Shown here piece by piece: positions 7,608 to 16,216 of a stretch of DNA of 37,963 nucleotides (its first letter is position 1; every line of letters begins with the position of its first letter). The position numbers were made by a program, and so were the translations under genes. The stretch covers positions 1 to 37,963 of the forward strand of contig CAZZWS010000010.1 in assembly GCA_964657795.1 (NCBI GenBank), in the 5' to 3' direction. Source of the DNA: CAHJXF01 sp964657795 (GTDB taxonomy: Bacteria; Pseudomonadota; Gammaproteobacteria; Burkholderiales; Burkholderiaceae_D). Under the pieces are notes generated by a model. It was not told the origin of the DNA. It searched no databases and saw only the letters and a list, made by a program, of their open reading frames with translations.

Positions 7608-9848
7608 TCAGCGGACCGCGACCTGGCCGTTGATCTGCGTCGGCGTGATGAAGATGAGCAACTCGCTCTTCGTCGTGCTCTTCGATGTATTGCGGAACAG
7701 ATAGCCGAGGACCGGCAGATCACCGAGCAACGGCACCTTGGTGACGTTGTCGGTGTCGGTCAACTGAAATATACCGCCCAGCACGACGGTGCCGCCGTTC
7801 TCCACCAGCACCTTCGTGTTGACGTGCTTCGTGTCGATCGCGAAGCCCGCGGCTGTCACCTGCCCGACGCTGTCCTTGGTCACGTCCACATCGAGGATGA
7901 TGTTGCCCTCCGGCGTGATCTGCGGGGTCACTTCGAGCTTCAGGTTCGCCTTCCGGAAGGTGACGCTCGTCGCGCCGCTGCTGGTGGCGACCTGGTACGG
8001 CAGCTCGGTGCCCTGCTCGATCAGCGCCTTCGTCTGGTCGGCCGTGACCACGCGGGGCGTCGACACGATCTTGCCGGTGCCGTCGGCTTCGAGCGCGGAC
8101 AGTTCGAGATTGAGGAACTTGGTCGCCGCCTTGTTGAACAGGCTGACGCCGACGGACACCGGACTGAAGGCGTTGATCGCGGCCGCGGGCAGGCTGAAGA
8201 ACTGCGAGTCCGTGAATTGCGTCCCGGTGGTTGCCGACTGCCCGGTCTGTTCGCCGACGGCCGTGCCAGTGCCGCTGATCCGGTAGGAGCCCTGGCCGGT
8301 CTGGCCCGGCACGACGGTCTGGGTATTGTTGTAGCCCAGCTTGACGCCCAGGTTGCGGCTGAACTGATCGTTGGCTTCGACGATGCGCGACTCGATGATC
8401 ACCTGGCGGCTCGGGATGTCGAGCTTGGCGATGACGCCACGGATCTGTTCGAGCTTGGATCCGGTTTCGAGCACGAAGACCTGGTTGGTCCGCAGGTCGG
8501 CCGAGGCGGCGCCGCGCTTGGACAACACGCGGTTGAGCTGACCGCCGGCGCCCGTCGAACCGCTCGATGCACCGGAGCCATTCAGGAATTCGACCAGGTC
8601 CTGCGCCTTCTGGTAGTTGAGCTGGAAGGTCTCGCTGCGCAGCGGTTCGAGATCGGCGATCTGCGAGCGCGCCTCGAGGTCGAGCTTCTCCTTCGTCGCG
8701 AGTTCGTCCTTCGGCGCCACGAGGATCACGTTGCCGTTCTTCCGCATGTCGAGGCCCTTGGACTGCAGGATGATGTCCAGGGCCTGATCCCATGGCACGT
8801 CCTTCAGTCGCAGCGTCAGGTTGCCGGCCACGGAATCGCTCGTGATGATGTTGAGGTTGGTGAAGTCGGCGATGACCTGCAGCAGCGAACGCACGTCGAC
8901 GCTCTGGAAGTTGAGCGACAGGCGTTCGCCCTTGTAGCCGGCGCGTGTCGTCTGGAACAGCTTGTTCGGGTCTTCCTTGAGCGGCTTGACCTCGACCACC
9001 AACCGATTGTCGGTCTGATAGGCGTTGTGCTCCCACAGGCCCTTGGGCTCGATCACCATGCGGACGTTGTCGCCCTGCGTGAACGTGTTGACGGTCTGCA
9101 CCGGCGTCGCGAAGTCGGTGACGTCGAGGCGACGACGCAGGTTGTCAGGCAACGCCGACTTGAGGAAGTCGATGACGATCGACTGGCCCTGCGGATGGAT
9201 GTCGACGCCGGTCTGGCTGTCGGACAGGTCGATGATCACCCGACCCGTGCCGTCCGGACCGCGACGGAAATCGATGTCGCGGATACTGTGCGCGGCGACC
9301 CCCGTCGTGGCCTCGGCGAAACGCGTCGAGGGTGCACGTGTGCCCGCCGTCGCGTTGCTGCCGCCATCGCCGACCGTCGGCGTCAGCGTGACGACGATGG
9401 CGTTGCCGTCGATGACAGACGTGAAGGCGACCGTGCGCTTGAGATTCATGACCAGCCGCGTGCGATCGCCGGCCTGGACCAGATTGATGGACCTGAGATC
9501 GCCCTGGCTGGCATCGATGACGCTCTTGCCGGTGTCGTTGGAGGTCTTCAGGAAATCGAGCGCGATGCGGGCCGGCGTCGCGACCGAGAACGACGCGGGC
9601 GCCGCCACCGGCGTGGTCTTCATGCCGATGCGGACGACGAGATTGCCGCCCTGCTGCGTGGTCGTGACGTCCTGGATGGCGTTGTCCTGGGCCGCGGCGA
9701 GCGCGGGCGACAACACGGCTGCGAACGACAGCACGAAAGCGAGTGCGGCGAACTGCCAGGCGCGCACACGATCGTGGAGGCGATCGTCGAAGCGTTCGTT
9801 GAAAGAACGGGCGGACGCCGGGGCGGCGCGCCGATGGAGTTGCTTCAT
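7608..9848 (-). CDS. pilQ: Type IV pilus outer-membrane secretin PilQ
   Basis: A 746-aa secretin forming the outer-membrane gate for the type IV pilus. A long basic N-terminus is followed by a signal segment ending around LSPALAAAQ. Two AMIN-type peptidoglycan-binding regions come next (near GGNLVVRIGMKTTPV and near HSIRDIDFRRGPDGTGRV). After these are a secretin N0/STN domain (LSLNFQSVDVRSLLQVIADF, TLRLKDVPWDQALDIILQS), an N1 domain and the C-terminal secretin barrel (RQVIIESRIVEAN, VPLLGDLPVLGYLFRN, ELLIFITP). The start ATG at 9848 overlaps the pilP stop (ATGA), with GGAG upstream at the right spacing. The homology needs no earlier start. Confidence 0.97.
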   Translation of the reverse strand: MKQLHRRAAPASARSFNERFDDRLHDRVRAWQFAALAFVLSFAAVLSPALAAAQDNAIQDVTTTQQGGNLVVRIGMKTTPVAAPASFSVATPARIALDFLKTSNDTGKSVIDASQGDLRSINLVQAGDRTRLVMNLKRTVAFTSVIDGNAIVVTLTPTVGDGGSNATAGTRAPSTRFAEATTGVAAHSIRDIDFRRGPDGTGRVIIDLSDSQTGVDIHPQGQSIVIDFLKSALPDNLRRRLDVTDFATPVQTVNTFTQGDNVRMVIEPKGLWEHNAYQTDNRLVVEVKPLKEDPNKLFQTTRAGYKGERLSLNFQSVDVRSLLQVIADFTNLNIITSDSVAGNLTLRLKDVPWDQALDIILQSKGLDMRKNGNVILVAPKDELATKEKLDLEARSQIADLEPLRSETFQLNYQKAQDLVEFLNGSGASSGSTGAGGQLNRVLSKRGAASADLRTNQVFVLETGSKLEQIRGVIAKLDIPSRQVIIESRIVEANDQFSRNLGVKLGYNNTQTVVPGQTGQGSYRISGTGTAVGEQTGQSATTGTQFTDSQFFSLPAAAINAFSPVSVGVSLFNKAATKFLNLELSALEADGTGKIVSTPRVVTADQTKALIEQGTELPYQVATSSGATSVTFRKANLKLEVTPQITPEGNIILDVDVTKDSVGQVTAAGFAIDTKHVNTKVLVENGGTVVLGGIFQLTDTDNVTKVPLLGDLPVLGYLFRNTSKSTTKSELLIFITPTQINGQVAVR

Positions 9849-10390
9849 CGCTTGTTCTCCTGCAATTGCAGTGTCGTCGCGCGCTCGACCCATTCACCAG
9901 CGGCGTCCTGAACGACTTCCTTGATGGCCACTTCGCTCTCGTCGATGCGGGTGATGATTCCGAAGTTCTGGCCTACGTAGTTGCCGACCTTGACCTGATA
10001 GACGAGGCCGTCCGCGCGGACCAGCGCATAGCGCAGATCGGGTCGTTGCAGCGTCCCCACCATGGTCAGCGTGTCGAGCGGATAGGCCTCGAGCGGCTCA
10101 CGACGACGGGACAGATCGGGTGCGTTGCCGCTCTGCGACTGGGCGGAAAGCGCCTTCAATGCGTTGGTGACCTTGCTCGGGTCGAACGGATCGATGGCGT
10201 CGGAATCGCGATAGAGGAACGGCTCGAAGGTCTTCGGCTCCGCGAGCGTCGCGGTCACCGGCTTCATGTCCTTGCGCGTGTCGGCCATCCATTGGCGCAA
10301 CTCGTCGTTCGAGTCGCTGCAGGCCACGAGCGTCGTCGCCATCGTGATGAACATTGCGGCGGCCCGCAGCATGCGTTGCGTGGTCTTCAT
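9845..10390 (-). CDS. pilP: Type IV pilus lipoprotein PilP
   Basis: A 181-aa inner-membrane lipoprotein that links PilN/PilO to PilQ in the periplasm. The signal ends in lipobox LVAC, followed by SDSNDELRQWMADTRKDMKP, typical of PilP. The folded C-terminal domain includes YPLDTLTMVGTLQRP, YALVRADGLVYQVKVGNYVG and the closing strand IKEVVQDAAGEWVER. A GTG directly precedes the ATG. I chose the ATG at 10390 because it overlaps the pilO stop as TGATG. Fourth gene of pilMNOPQ. Confidence 0.95.
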   Translation of the reverse strand: MKTTQRMLRAAAMFITMATTLVACSDSNDELRQWMADTRKDMKPVTATLAEPKTFEPFLYRDSDAIDPFDPSKVTNALKALSAQSQSGNAPDLSRRREPLEAYPLDTLTMVGTLQRPDLRYALVRADGLVYQVKVGNYVGQNFGIITRIDESEVAIKEVVQDAAGEWVERATTLQLQENKR

Positions 10391-11034
10391 CACTTGGCCG
10401 CCTTCGGCGCCTTGCGTTGCGCGGCGACCTCTTCGGGATCGAGATAACGGAACGTCTTGGCGACCGCTTCGAGCGTCAGCGGCGTCGTGGCGTTGTTCGG
10501 CATCGAGATGCTGAGATTGTTGAGCGTGACGATGCGCGGCAGGCTCGCGATGTCGCTCGTGAACGCGGCGATGTCGTGATAGTTGCCGATCAGGCGCACG
10601 TTGATCGGCAGCTCCGCGTAGTAGTCGCGGACCGTCACCTGGCCGGGCCGGAACAGCTCGAACTGCAGGCCGCGACCGATGCCGGCTTGGTTGATGTCGG
10701 ACAGCAGCGCGTCCATTTCGGACTTGCTCGGCAACTGCTTCTCGAGGCGGGCGACGTACTGCGAAGCGAGTTCCTTCTGTCGCTTCAGCGGCTCGAGATT
10801 GACGGCCTGCTGCAGCTTGTCCTTGTACTGCGTCTTGAGCGTGACCTCTTCGTCCTCGCCGCGCTGGAGGTCCGCGAGCTGATCGCTCCAGAACAGATAC
10901 CAGCCGAGCAGGATGACGACGAGGATGACGGCCAGCACGGCAGCAATGCGCGGCGCGATGGGCCAGGTCGAGACGTCCCGCGTGTTGAGATTGCGGAACT
11001 GGTCGACGTAGGTGGTGAGATCGAGACTGGCCAT
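10390..11034 (-). CDS. pilO: Type IV pilus assembly protein PilO
   Basis: A 214-aa bitopic inner-membrane protein. A short cytoplasmic N-terminus with a conserved NLNTRDVSTWP-like stretch precedes one membrane helix (about residues 29-50). A coiled coil follows (about 53-100) and then a ferredoxin-like periplasmic domain (ELPINVRLIGNYHDIAAFTS). It pairs with PilN to form the alignment subcomplex. The gene starts 10 bp after the pilN stop and overlaps pilP by one base. Confidence 0.95.
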   Translation of the reverse strand: MASLDLTTYVDQFRNLNTRDVSTWPIAPRIAAVLAVILVVILLGWYLFWSDQLADLQRGEDEEVTLKTQYKDKLQQAVNLEPLKRQKELASQYVARLEKQLPSKSEMDALLSDINQAGIGRGLQFELFRPGQVTVRDYYAELPINVRLIGNYHDIAAFTSDIASLPRIVTLNNLSISMPNNATTPLTLEAVAKTFRYLDPEEVAAQRKAPKAAK

Positions 11035-11044
11035 GATCAGCGGC

Positions 11045-11665
11045 TTACGGTTTGGTGACGACGGACGTACCGGTCGTCTGTGTCGTCGCGGCCGCGGCAG
11101 GCGACTTGGTGTCGCGCGGCCGGTTGATCGTCACGTTCACGGTGAACTGGAACAACCGCTTGTTGTCGCGGCCCTGCGTCACGGCCTTGATCTCCACCAG
11201 CTCCGGCGCGCTGACCCACTGCGAGTTGCCGCTGAGATTGCGGAGCAGTTCGGAGACCCGCTCGTTGGACTGCGCGAGACCTGTCAAAGCCACGCGCAGG
11301 CCATCCTGCTTGAGGCTCTGCAGATAGATCCCTTCGGGCACCTGCCTGACCAGCTCGTCGAGCAGGTGGACCGGCAGGTTGCGGTCGGCCTGGAGATCTT
11401 CCACGGCCTGCTGCCGCGCCTTGAGGCCTTCGAGGTCCTGCTTGAGCGACGCGATCTCCTTGATCTGCTCGTCGAGCTTCTTGTTCTCGGATTTGATGAA
11501 ATCGTTGCGTTCGGTCTGGACACCGATGTAGCCGTTGATGACGAAGTACACGGCGACGACGATCACCATGGCCGCGCCGAACGCGAGGCCGATCAGGACG
11601 TAGAAATCGCGACGCCGCTGCGCGCGCTTTTCCGCGCGGTGCGGCAACAGGTTGATGCGGACCAT
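11045..11665 (-). CDS. pilN: Type IV pilus assembly protein PilN
   Basis: A 206-aa bitopic inner-membrane protein. The N-terminus MVRINLLPHR carries the conserved INLLP motif that docks in the PilM groove. A membrane helix follows (about 22-44), then a coiled coil (about 52-95) and a periplasmic ferredoxin-like domain ending in FQFTVNVTINRP. The last 20 residues are Thr/Ala-rich and probably disordered. The ATG overlaps the pilM stop (TGATG). Confidence 0.96.
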   Translation of the reverse strand: MVRINLLPHRAEKRAQRRRDFYVLIGLAFGAAMVIVVAVYFVINGYIGVQTERNDFIKSENKKLDEQIKEIASLKQDLEGLKARQQAVEDLQADRNLPVHLLDELVRQVPEGIYLQSLKQDGLRVALTGLAQSNERVSELLRNLSGNSQWVSAPELVEIKAVTQGRDNKRLFQFTVNVTINRPRDTKSPAAAATTQTTGTSVVTKP

Positions 11666-12744
11666 CAGCCCGACCTCCGCATCGCGAGACCCGTGGCGAC
11701 GACCAGCGACGGCGAGTCGAGGCGGGCCTGCTTCTCGCGAATACCCGACCCGAGTTCCATGCCCTTGAACGGGTTGAGGATGGACGTCGCGGCCTGACTG
11801 CGCGTCCCGACGACGTCGACCAGACCCGGAATCACCGCGCACCCGCCGGCCAGCATGATCTGGTCGACCCGGCTGTAAGGCGTGGACGTGAAGAAGAACT
11901 GCAGCGCGCGCGTCACTTCGAGAGCGATGTTGTCGGCGAACGGCTGCAGCAGGTCGCGCTCGTAGTTCTCCGGCAGGTCGCCGGTGCGCTTCTTGGCTTC
12001 GGCCTCTTCGGCCGACAGGCCGTACGCACGCGCGATGTCCGACGTGAGCTGGTTGCCCCCGAAGGCCTGCTCGCGCTCGTAGATGGGTTGCTCGTTGAGC
12101 GTGACCGAGATCGTCGTGGTCGACGCGCCGATCAGGAACAGCGCGACGATCTGGCCGTCGCCTTCATTGGGCATCAGGCGGATCACGCGATCGGCCGTCG
12201 CACGCGTCGCGTGCGACTCGATGTCCATGACGACCGGCTTCAACGCGGCGGCCTGCGCGACCGCGACGCGATCCTCGACCTTCTCCTTGCGCGAGGCCGC
12301 GAGCAACAGTTCGACGTCTTCGGGCGACTGCGGCGCGGGACCGATGACGCTGAAGTCGAGAGCGACTTCGTCGAGCGCGAACGGGATGTACTGGTTGGCT
12401 TCGCTCTCGACCTGCACTTCGAGGGACTCTTCCGACAAGCCACCGGGCAGGATGATCTTCTTGGTGATCACGGCGGCGCTCGGCAAGGCCATCGCCACGT
12501 TGCGCGCTCGCGTGCCGGAGCGGCGCACGGCCCGACGAACCGCTTCCGAAACCGCCTCGATGTTCTCGATGTTGCCGTCGGCGATCGCGCCCTTGGGCAG
12601 CGGCTCGATGGCATAACGCTCGAGGCGATAGCCGGCTTCGGCCGAGCCGCTCAGCTCCACCACCTTGACGCTCGACGAACTCAGGTCGAGACCGATCATC
12701 GGCGGATTCTTGGACGGAAAGAGAGCGCCGAAATCAAAGGCCAA
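11665..12744 (-). CDS. pilM: Type IV pilus actin-like ATPase PilM
   Basis: A 359-aa cytoplasmic actin/FtsA-fold protein that binds ATP and the N-terminus of PilN. Phosphate-binding blocks are IGLDLSSSSVKVVELS near the N-terminus and MLAGGCAVIPGL near the C-terminus. ALPSAAVITKKI and ESEANQYIPFALDEVALDF are family-typical. The start is a TTG at 12744. On the minus strand GGAGA sits 7 bases before this TTG, and the only nearby ATG is out of frame and closes within a few codons. First gene of pilMNOPQ. Confidence 0.95.
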   Translation of the reverse strand: MAFDFGALFPSKNPPMIGLDLSSSSVKVVELSGSAEAGYRLERYAIEPLPKGAIADGNIENIEAVSEAVRRAVRRSGTRARNVAMALPSAAVITKKIILPGGLSEESLEVQVESEANQYIPFALDEVALDFSVIGPAPQSPEDVELLLAASRKEKVEDRVAVAQAAALKPVVMDIESHATRATADRVIRLMPNEGDGQIVALFLIGASTTTISVTLNEQPIYEREQAFGGNQLTSDIARAYGLSAEEAEAKKRTGDLPENYERDLLQPFADNIALEVTRALQFFFTSTPYSRVDQIMLAGGCAVIPGLVDVVGTRSQAATSILNPFKGMELGSGIREKQARLDSPSLVVATGLAMRRSG

Positions 12745-12858
12745 GGAACATTCTCCGTGCCGGTGACCTAAGCAAAATTCTTAGCATGAGGGCTGGTGAA
12801 ATCTTAAAAAATCTATTATTTTCGAGGGTTTAGAGAGCATTGCTCGATATCGTGTGAA

Positions 12859-12888
12859 ATGCTAGCAACAGTGTTTCCCGGGTGTAAA
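12859..12888 (-). promoter_or_regulatory. Putative pilM operon promoter
   Basis: Minus strand TTTACA (12883-12888; five of six), 18-bp spacer, TAGCAT (12859-12864; four of six). An AT-rich leader of about 110 nt would precede pilM. Pattern only. Confidence 0.4.
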
Positions 12889-13099
12889 GGATTGCGACCG
12901 AGCCCCGGTTTGAAAAACAACAGACCGATCGACCGAATGGATGCTAACGGTCGCCGCAGCGCCAAAACCCGTCGAACAGGACGCCTTTCGCCCCCCAGAT
13001 CAGGCGATCGGGACGCCGGTGATCTATCGGCAGATTCGGCGGCAAGCACAGGGTGGCGAGCGCACGACGCACCCGACCGGGATTCAGGAGGAGGCGGCT

Positions 13100-13105
13100 T
13101 ATAAT
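13100..13105 (+). promoter_or_regulatory. Putative -10 element for mrcA
   Basis: A perfect TATAAT lies 56 bp before the mrcA ATG, in otherwise very GC-rich DNA. No good -35 is found at 16-18 bp, so recognition may depend on an activator or on the -10 alone. Confidence 0.4.
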
Positions 13106-13161
13106 TCGCGCCCGCCCCTGCCGACCGTCACGGCCTCGCGTCGTGGTACGCGTTCTCCCGC

Positions 13162-15630
13162 ATGCCGAGTTCGACCGCTTCAACTGCCACGGCGTCGTCC
13201 GGCAGGCGCATGCATCCGCTGTGGCGCGTGCTGGCCTGGATCGGCGGGCTGACCGCGGCGGCGATCGTCGGCGCGTTCTTCGTGATCACCATCGCGACCG
13301 CGCTCGCTTACCGTAACCTGCCGTCGATCGAGTCGCTGACCGATTACCGGCCCAAGATCCCGCTGCGCGTCTACACGGCCGATGGCATCCTCATCGGCGA
13401 ATTCGGCATCGAACGGCGCGTCATCGTCTCGATCGCAGACGTGCCGCTGAAGATGAAGCAGGCGATCCTCGCGGCGGAGGACGAACACTTCTATCAGCAC
13501 AGCGGCATCGACTACCTCGGCGTTCTTCGCGCCGCAGTCAACAACCTGGCCAACGGCAGCTTCTTCGGCGGCGGCCGGAAGCAGGGCGCGTCGACGATCA
13601 CGCAGCAGATCGCGCGCAACTTCTTCCTGTCGAGCGAGCAAAGCTACATCCGCAAGTTCTACGAAGCGCTGCTGACGTTCAAGATCGAGGACAACCTCAC
13701 GAAGGACCAGATCCTCGAGGTCTACATGAACCAGATCTTTCTCGGTAAGGGCGCCTGGGGCTTCGCGTCGGCCGAGCGCGTCTACTTCGGCAAGCCGCTG
13801 AAGGACGTGACGGTCGCCGAAGCCGCGATGCTCGCCGGGCTGCCGAAGGCGCCATCGACCGCGAATCCGATCATCAATCCGAAGCGGGCGCGCGAACGTC
13901 AGTTGTACGTCCTCGACCGGATGCACCAGCTGGGCAATATCGACGACGCGGCCTACGCGGCGGCACGTGCGCAACAGCCGGTCGTGAAGGTCGACGCCGA
14001 GACCTTCGCGGTCCATGCGCAATACGTTGCGGAGATGGCACGCCAGATCGCATTCGAACAATTCGGCGAGGAGAACGCGTATTCCCGCGGCCTGAACATC
14101 TACACGACCATCATCTCCGGTGACCAGAACACGGCCTACGAAGCGCTGCGCTCGGGCGTCCTCGAGTACGAACGCAGGCACGGCTACAACGGACCGGAAG
14201 GCTTCGTGGAACTGCCGGGCGGTGGCGACGGCAACGAGCTGACCGAGGCGATCGAGGACAACCTCATCGAATATCCCGACAGCGACGACATCGTCGCCGC
14301 CGTCGTACTGCAGGCATCCACCAAGGAAGTTCGCGCTGCCCGCGTCGACGAGCAGATCACCATCAGCGGCGATGGCCTGAAGTTCGCTGCGGCATCGCTC
14401 ACCGACAAGGCGCCGCAGGCCAAACGCATCCGGCGCGGCGCGGTCATCCGCGTGATGAAGAACGCCAAGGGCGCTTGGGAGATCATCCAGTTGCCGACGG
14501 TCCAGGCAGCCTTCCTGTCGGTCAATCCGCGCGACGGCGCCGTGCATGCGCTGGTCGGCGGCTTCGACTACAACCGCAACAAGTTCAACCACGTCACGCA
14601 GGCGTGGCGGCAGCCGGGCTCGAGCTTCAAGCCGTTCATCTACTCGGCAGCGCTTGAAAAGGGTTTCACGCCGTCGACCCTCGTCAACGACGCGCCGGTG
14701 CACCTCGACGCGGGCACGACCGGGAGCCAGGCCTGGGATCCGAAGAACTACGACGGCAAGTTCGACGGACCGATGCCGCTGCGCCAGGCATTGGCCAAGT
14801 CCAAGAACATGGTGTCGATCCGCCTGCTGCAGGCGATCGGCCCGCGCTACGTCCAGGGCACGTTGCCGCGCTTCGGCTTCGAAGCCGCGAAGCACCCGGC
14901 CTACCTGCCGATGGCGCTCGGCGCGGGTTCGGTGACGCCTTGGCAGATGGCCGGGGCGTATTCGGTCTTCGCCAACGGCGGCTACAAGATCAATCCGTAT
15001 TTCATCAGTCGCATCGTCGACAGCACGGGCCGCGACGTGGCCGGCGTCAGCCGGGCGCTGGCCGGCGACGAAGCCAACCGGGTCATCGACGGACGCAACG
15101 CCTTCGTGATGGACAGCCTGCTGCGCACCGTCGCGCGGTCCGGGACCGCGGCGCGGATCACGGCCGTGCTCAAGCGCAACGATCTGGCCGGCAAGACCGG
15201 CACGACCAACGATTCGCACGACGCCTGGTTCGCGGGATACAGCAACGACAACCTCGTCGGGATCGCGTGGATCGGCTTCGACCAGCCGAAGTCGCTGGGC
15301 GATCGAGAGACCGGCGGCGGCCTTGCCTTGCCGATCTGGCTCGGCTACATGAACAAGGTGTTGAAGGGGGTCGCGGAGAAGCCGCGCGCGATGCCGCAGG
15401 GCGTCGTCAACCTCGACGGCGAGGTGTATTACACCGAGAACCAGCCGGGCCACGGCGTGCCGTCGCTCGGCCTCGACGATCCGGTGCCTGGCACGGACCC
15501 ATCGCTCTCGCCATCACCCGATATGCCGACGCCATCCGCACCGGCGGGCGACGCGCCGCGAGCGACCGAACCCGCGCGACCCGCGCAGCCCCATTATCAG
15601 GATCCGCGCGACAAGCCGTTCGGCGCGTAA
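13162..15630 (+). CDS. mrcA: Penicillin-binding protein 1A (bifunctional transglycosylase/transpeptidase)
   Basis: An 822-aa class A PBP that polymerises and cross-links peptidoglycan at the inner membrane. One N-terminal membrane helix (about 25-48) precedes the GT51 domain: AAEDEHFYQHSGIDYLG with catalytic Glu106, GASTITQQIARNFFLS and LEVYMNQIFLGKGAWG. An OB-like insert follows, then the transpeptidase domain with SSFK (Ser487-Lys490), SKN and KTGT (678-681). The tail is Pro-rich. The start is uncertain: a second ATG at 13210 (MHPLWRV) is also possible, and neither has a good Shine-Dalgarno. Its position beside pilMNOPQ is common in proteobacteria. It is also called ponA. Confidence 0.96.
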   Translation: MPSSTASTATASSGRRMHPLWRVLAWIGGLTAAAIVGAFFVITIATALAYRNLPSIESLTDYRPKIPLRVYTADGILIGEFGIERRVIVSIADVPLKMKQAILAAEDEHFYQHSGIDYLGVLRAAVNNLANGSFFGGGRKQGASTITQQIARNFFLSSEQSYIRKFYEALLTFKIEDNLTKDQILEVYMNQIFLGKGAWGFASAERVYFGKPLKDVTVAEAAMLAGLPKAPSTANPIINPKRARERQLYVLDRMHQLGNIDDAAYAAARAQQPVVKVDAETFAVHAQYVAEMARQIAFEQFGEENAYSRGLNIYTTIISGDQNTAYEALRSGVLEYERRHGYNGPEGFVELPGGGDGNELTEAIEDNLIEYPDSDDIVAAVVLQASTKEVRAARVDEQITISGDGLKFAAASLTDKAPQAKRIRRGAVIRVMKNAKGAWEIIQLPTVQAAFLSVNPRDGAVHALVGGFDYNRNKFNHVTQAWRQPGSSFKPFIYSAALEKGFTPSTLVNDAPVHLDAGTTGSQAWDPKNYDGKFDGPMPLRQALAKSKNMVSIRLLQAIGPRYVQGTLPRFGFEAAKHPAYLPMALGAGSVTPWQMAGAYSVFANGGYKINPYFISRIVDSTGRDVAGVSRALAGDEANRVIDGRNAFVMDSLLRTVARSGTAARITAVLKRNDLAGKTGTTNDSHDAWFAGYSNDNLVGIAWIGFDQPKSLGDRETGGGLALPIWLGYMNKVLKGVAEKPRAMPQGVVNLDGEVYYTENQPGHGVPSLGLDDPVPGTDPSLSPSPDMPTPSAPAGDAPRATEPARPAQPHYQDPRDKPFGA

Positions 15631-15638
15631 GCGCGCCG
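15621..15638. other. GC-rich hairpin enclosing the mrcA stop codon
   Basis: CGGCGCG (15621-15627) pairs with CGCGCCG (15632-15638), with the TAA stop in the TAAG loop. There is no T-run. It sits between convergent mrcA and cyaY and may slow polymerase or protect the 3' end. Confidence 0.45.
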
Positions 15639-15659
15639 GCCGCAGTGCAACCGTGAACC

Positions 15660-16001
15660 TCAGACGCTCAGGGTGGGCGTGACGCCGGTCTCGAGGCCGA
15701 TCAGCCGCGACATCGCGATCTTGATGTCGTCGCCCGATCGTGTATCGCGCCAGATGGCGGCCTGCTCGTCCCACCGATAGTGGAAGCCGCCGGACCGCGC
15801 CGCGACCCACATCTCCTGCGCCGCTTCCTGGCTGTTGACGACGATGCGATGGTCGTTGTCGAAGGTCAACGTCAGCACGTTGCCGGCGCGCAGCACATCG
15901 ATGTCGAGGTCATCGGCCAGTCGGTCGACGGCCGCTTCGAGTCGCCCGAGGAACCCCTCGGCACGCTCGATGAACGATGACGGCTGCTTGAAAACGCTCA
16001 T
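15660..16001 (-). CDS. cyaY: Frataxin-like iron-sulfur assembly protein CyaY
   Basis: A 113-aa frataxin homologue that binds iron and modulates the Isc cysteine desulfurase/scaffold. The first helix is acidic (FIERAEGFLGRLEAAVDRL, then ADDLDID). The beta sheet follows (NVLTLTFDNDHRIVVNSQ, EMWVAARSGGFHYRW) and then the C-terminal helix, matching the usual length. The ATG at 16001 fits the alignment. Head to head with lptM-lysA and convergent with mrcA. Confidence 0.93.
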   Translation of the reverse strand: MSVFKQPSSFIERAEGFLGRLEAAVDRLADDLDIDVLRAGNVLTLTFDNDHRIVVNSQEAAQEMWVAARSGGFHYRWDEQAAIWRDTRSGDDIKIAMSRLIGLETGVTPTLSV

Positions 16002-16054
16002 GCTAGACTCCGACGCCTTTTTGTTCCCGCTCCGCTTGCCATCCGGATCACGCC

Positions 16055-16216
16055 ATGTCGCGCCCTGACTTCGTCGAGACACATCCGGCCGTGGCCGTGA
16101 CGCGGGCGATCATTGTAGCGGCGCTGCTGCTGTCCTTCGGCGGCGCCATCACGGGCTGCGGGCAGCGTGGCCCGCTCTACTACCCCGACAAAGACAATCC
16201 CGATCGCCGCCGATGA
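16055..16216 (+). CDS. lptM: LPS translocon maturation chaperone LptM-type small lipoprotein
   Basis: A 53-aa lipoprotein with a signal helix (IIVAALLLSFGG), lipobox ITGC (Cys35), then GQRGPLYYP. Cys followed by GQRGPLY is the hallmark of LptM (formerly YifL), which helps LptD fold with correct disulfides in the outer membrane. The stop TGA (16214-16216) overlaps the lysA start. The lptM-lysA neighbourhood is conserved widely in proteobacteria. Too short to appear in many gene calls. Confidence 0.88.
   Translation: MSRPDFVETHPAVAVTRAIIVAALLLSFGGAITGCGQRGPLYYPDKDNPDRRR

Larger units (their letters stand above)
12745..13161. other. Divergent intergenic region between pilM and mrcA
   Basis: 417 bp with no convincing gene. 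The part next to pilM is AT-rich (ATCTTAAAAAATCTATTATT at 12801-12820). Promoter candidates face each way (12859-12888 leftward, 13100-13105 rightward). Short open frames here have atypical composition and no Shine-Dalgarno. Confidence 0.5.

Noticed and set aside
7542..9911. 789-codon plus-strand frame opposite pilQ
   Set aside because: A mirror frame of a GC-rich gene. The pilQ strand carries all secretin motifs and overlapping operon junctions.
13180..15453. 757-codon minus-strand frame opposite mrcA
   Set aside because: Arg/Asp/Val-rich antisense shadow. The mrcA frame has the complete transglycosylase and transpeptidase motifs.
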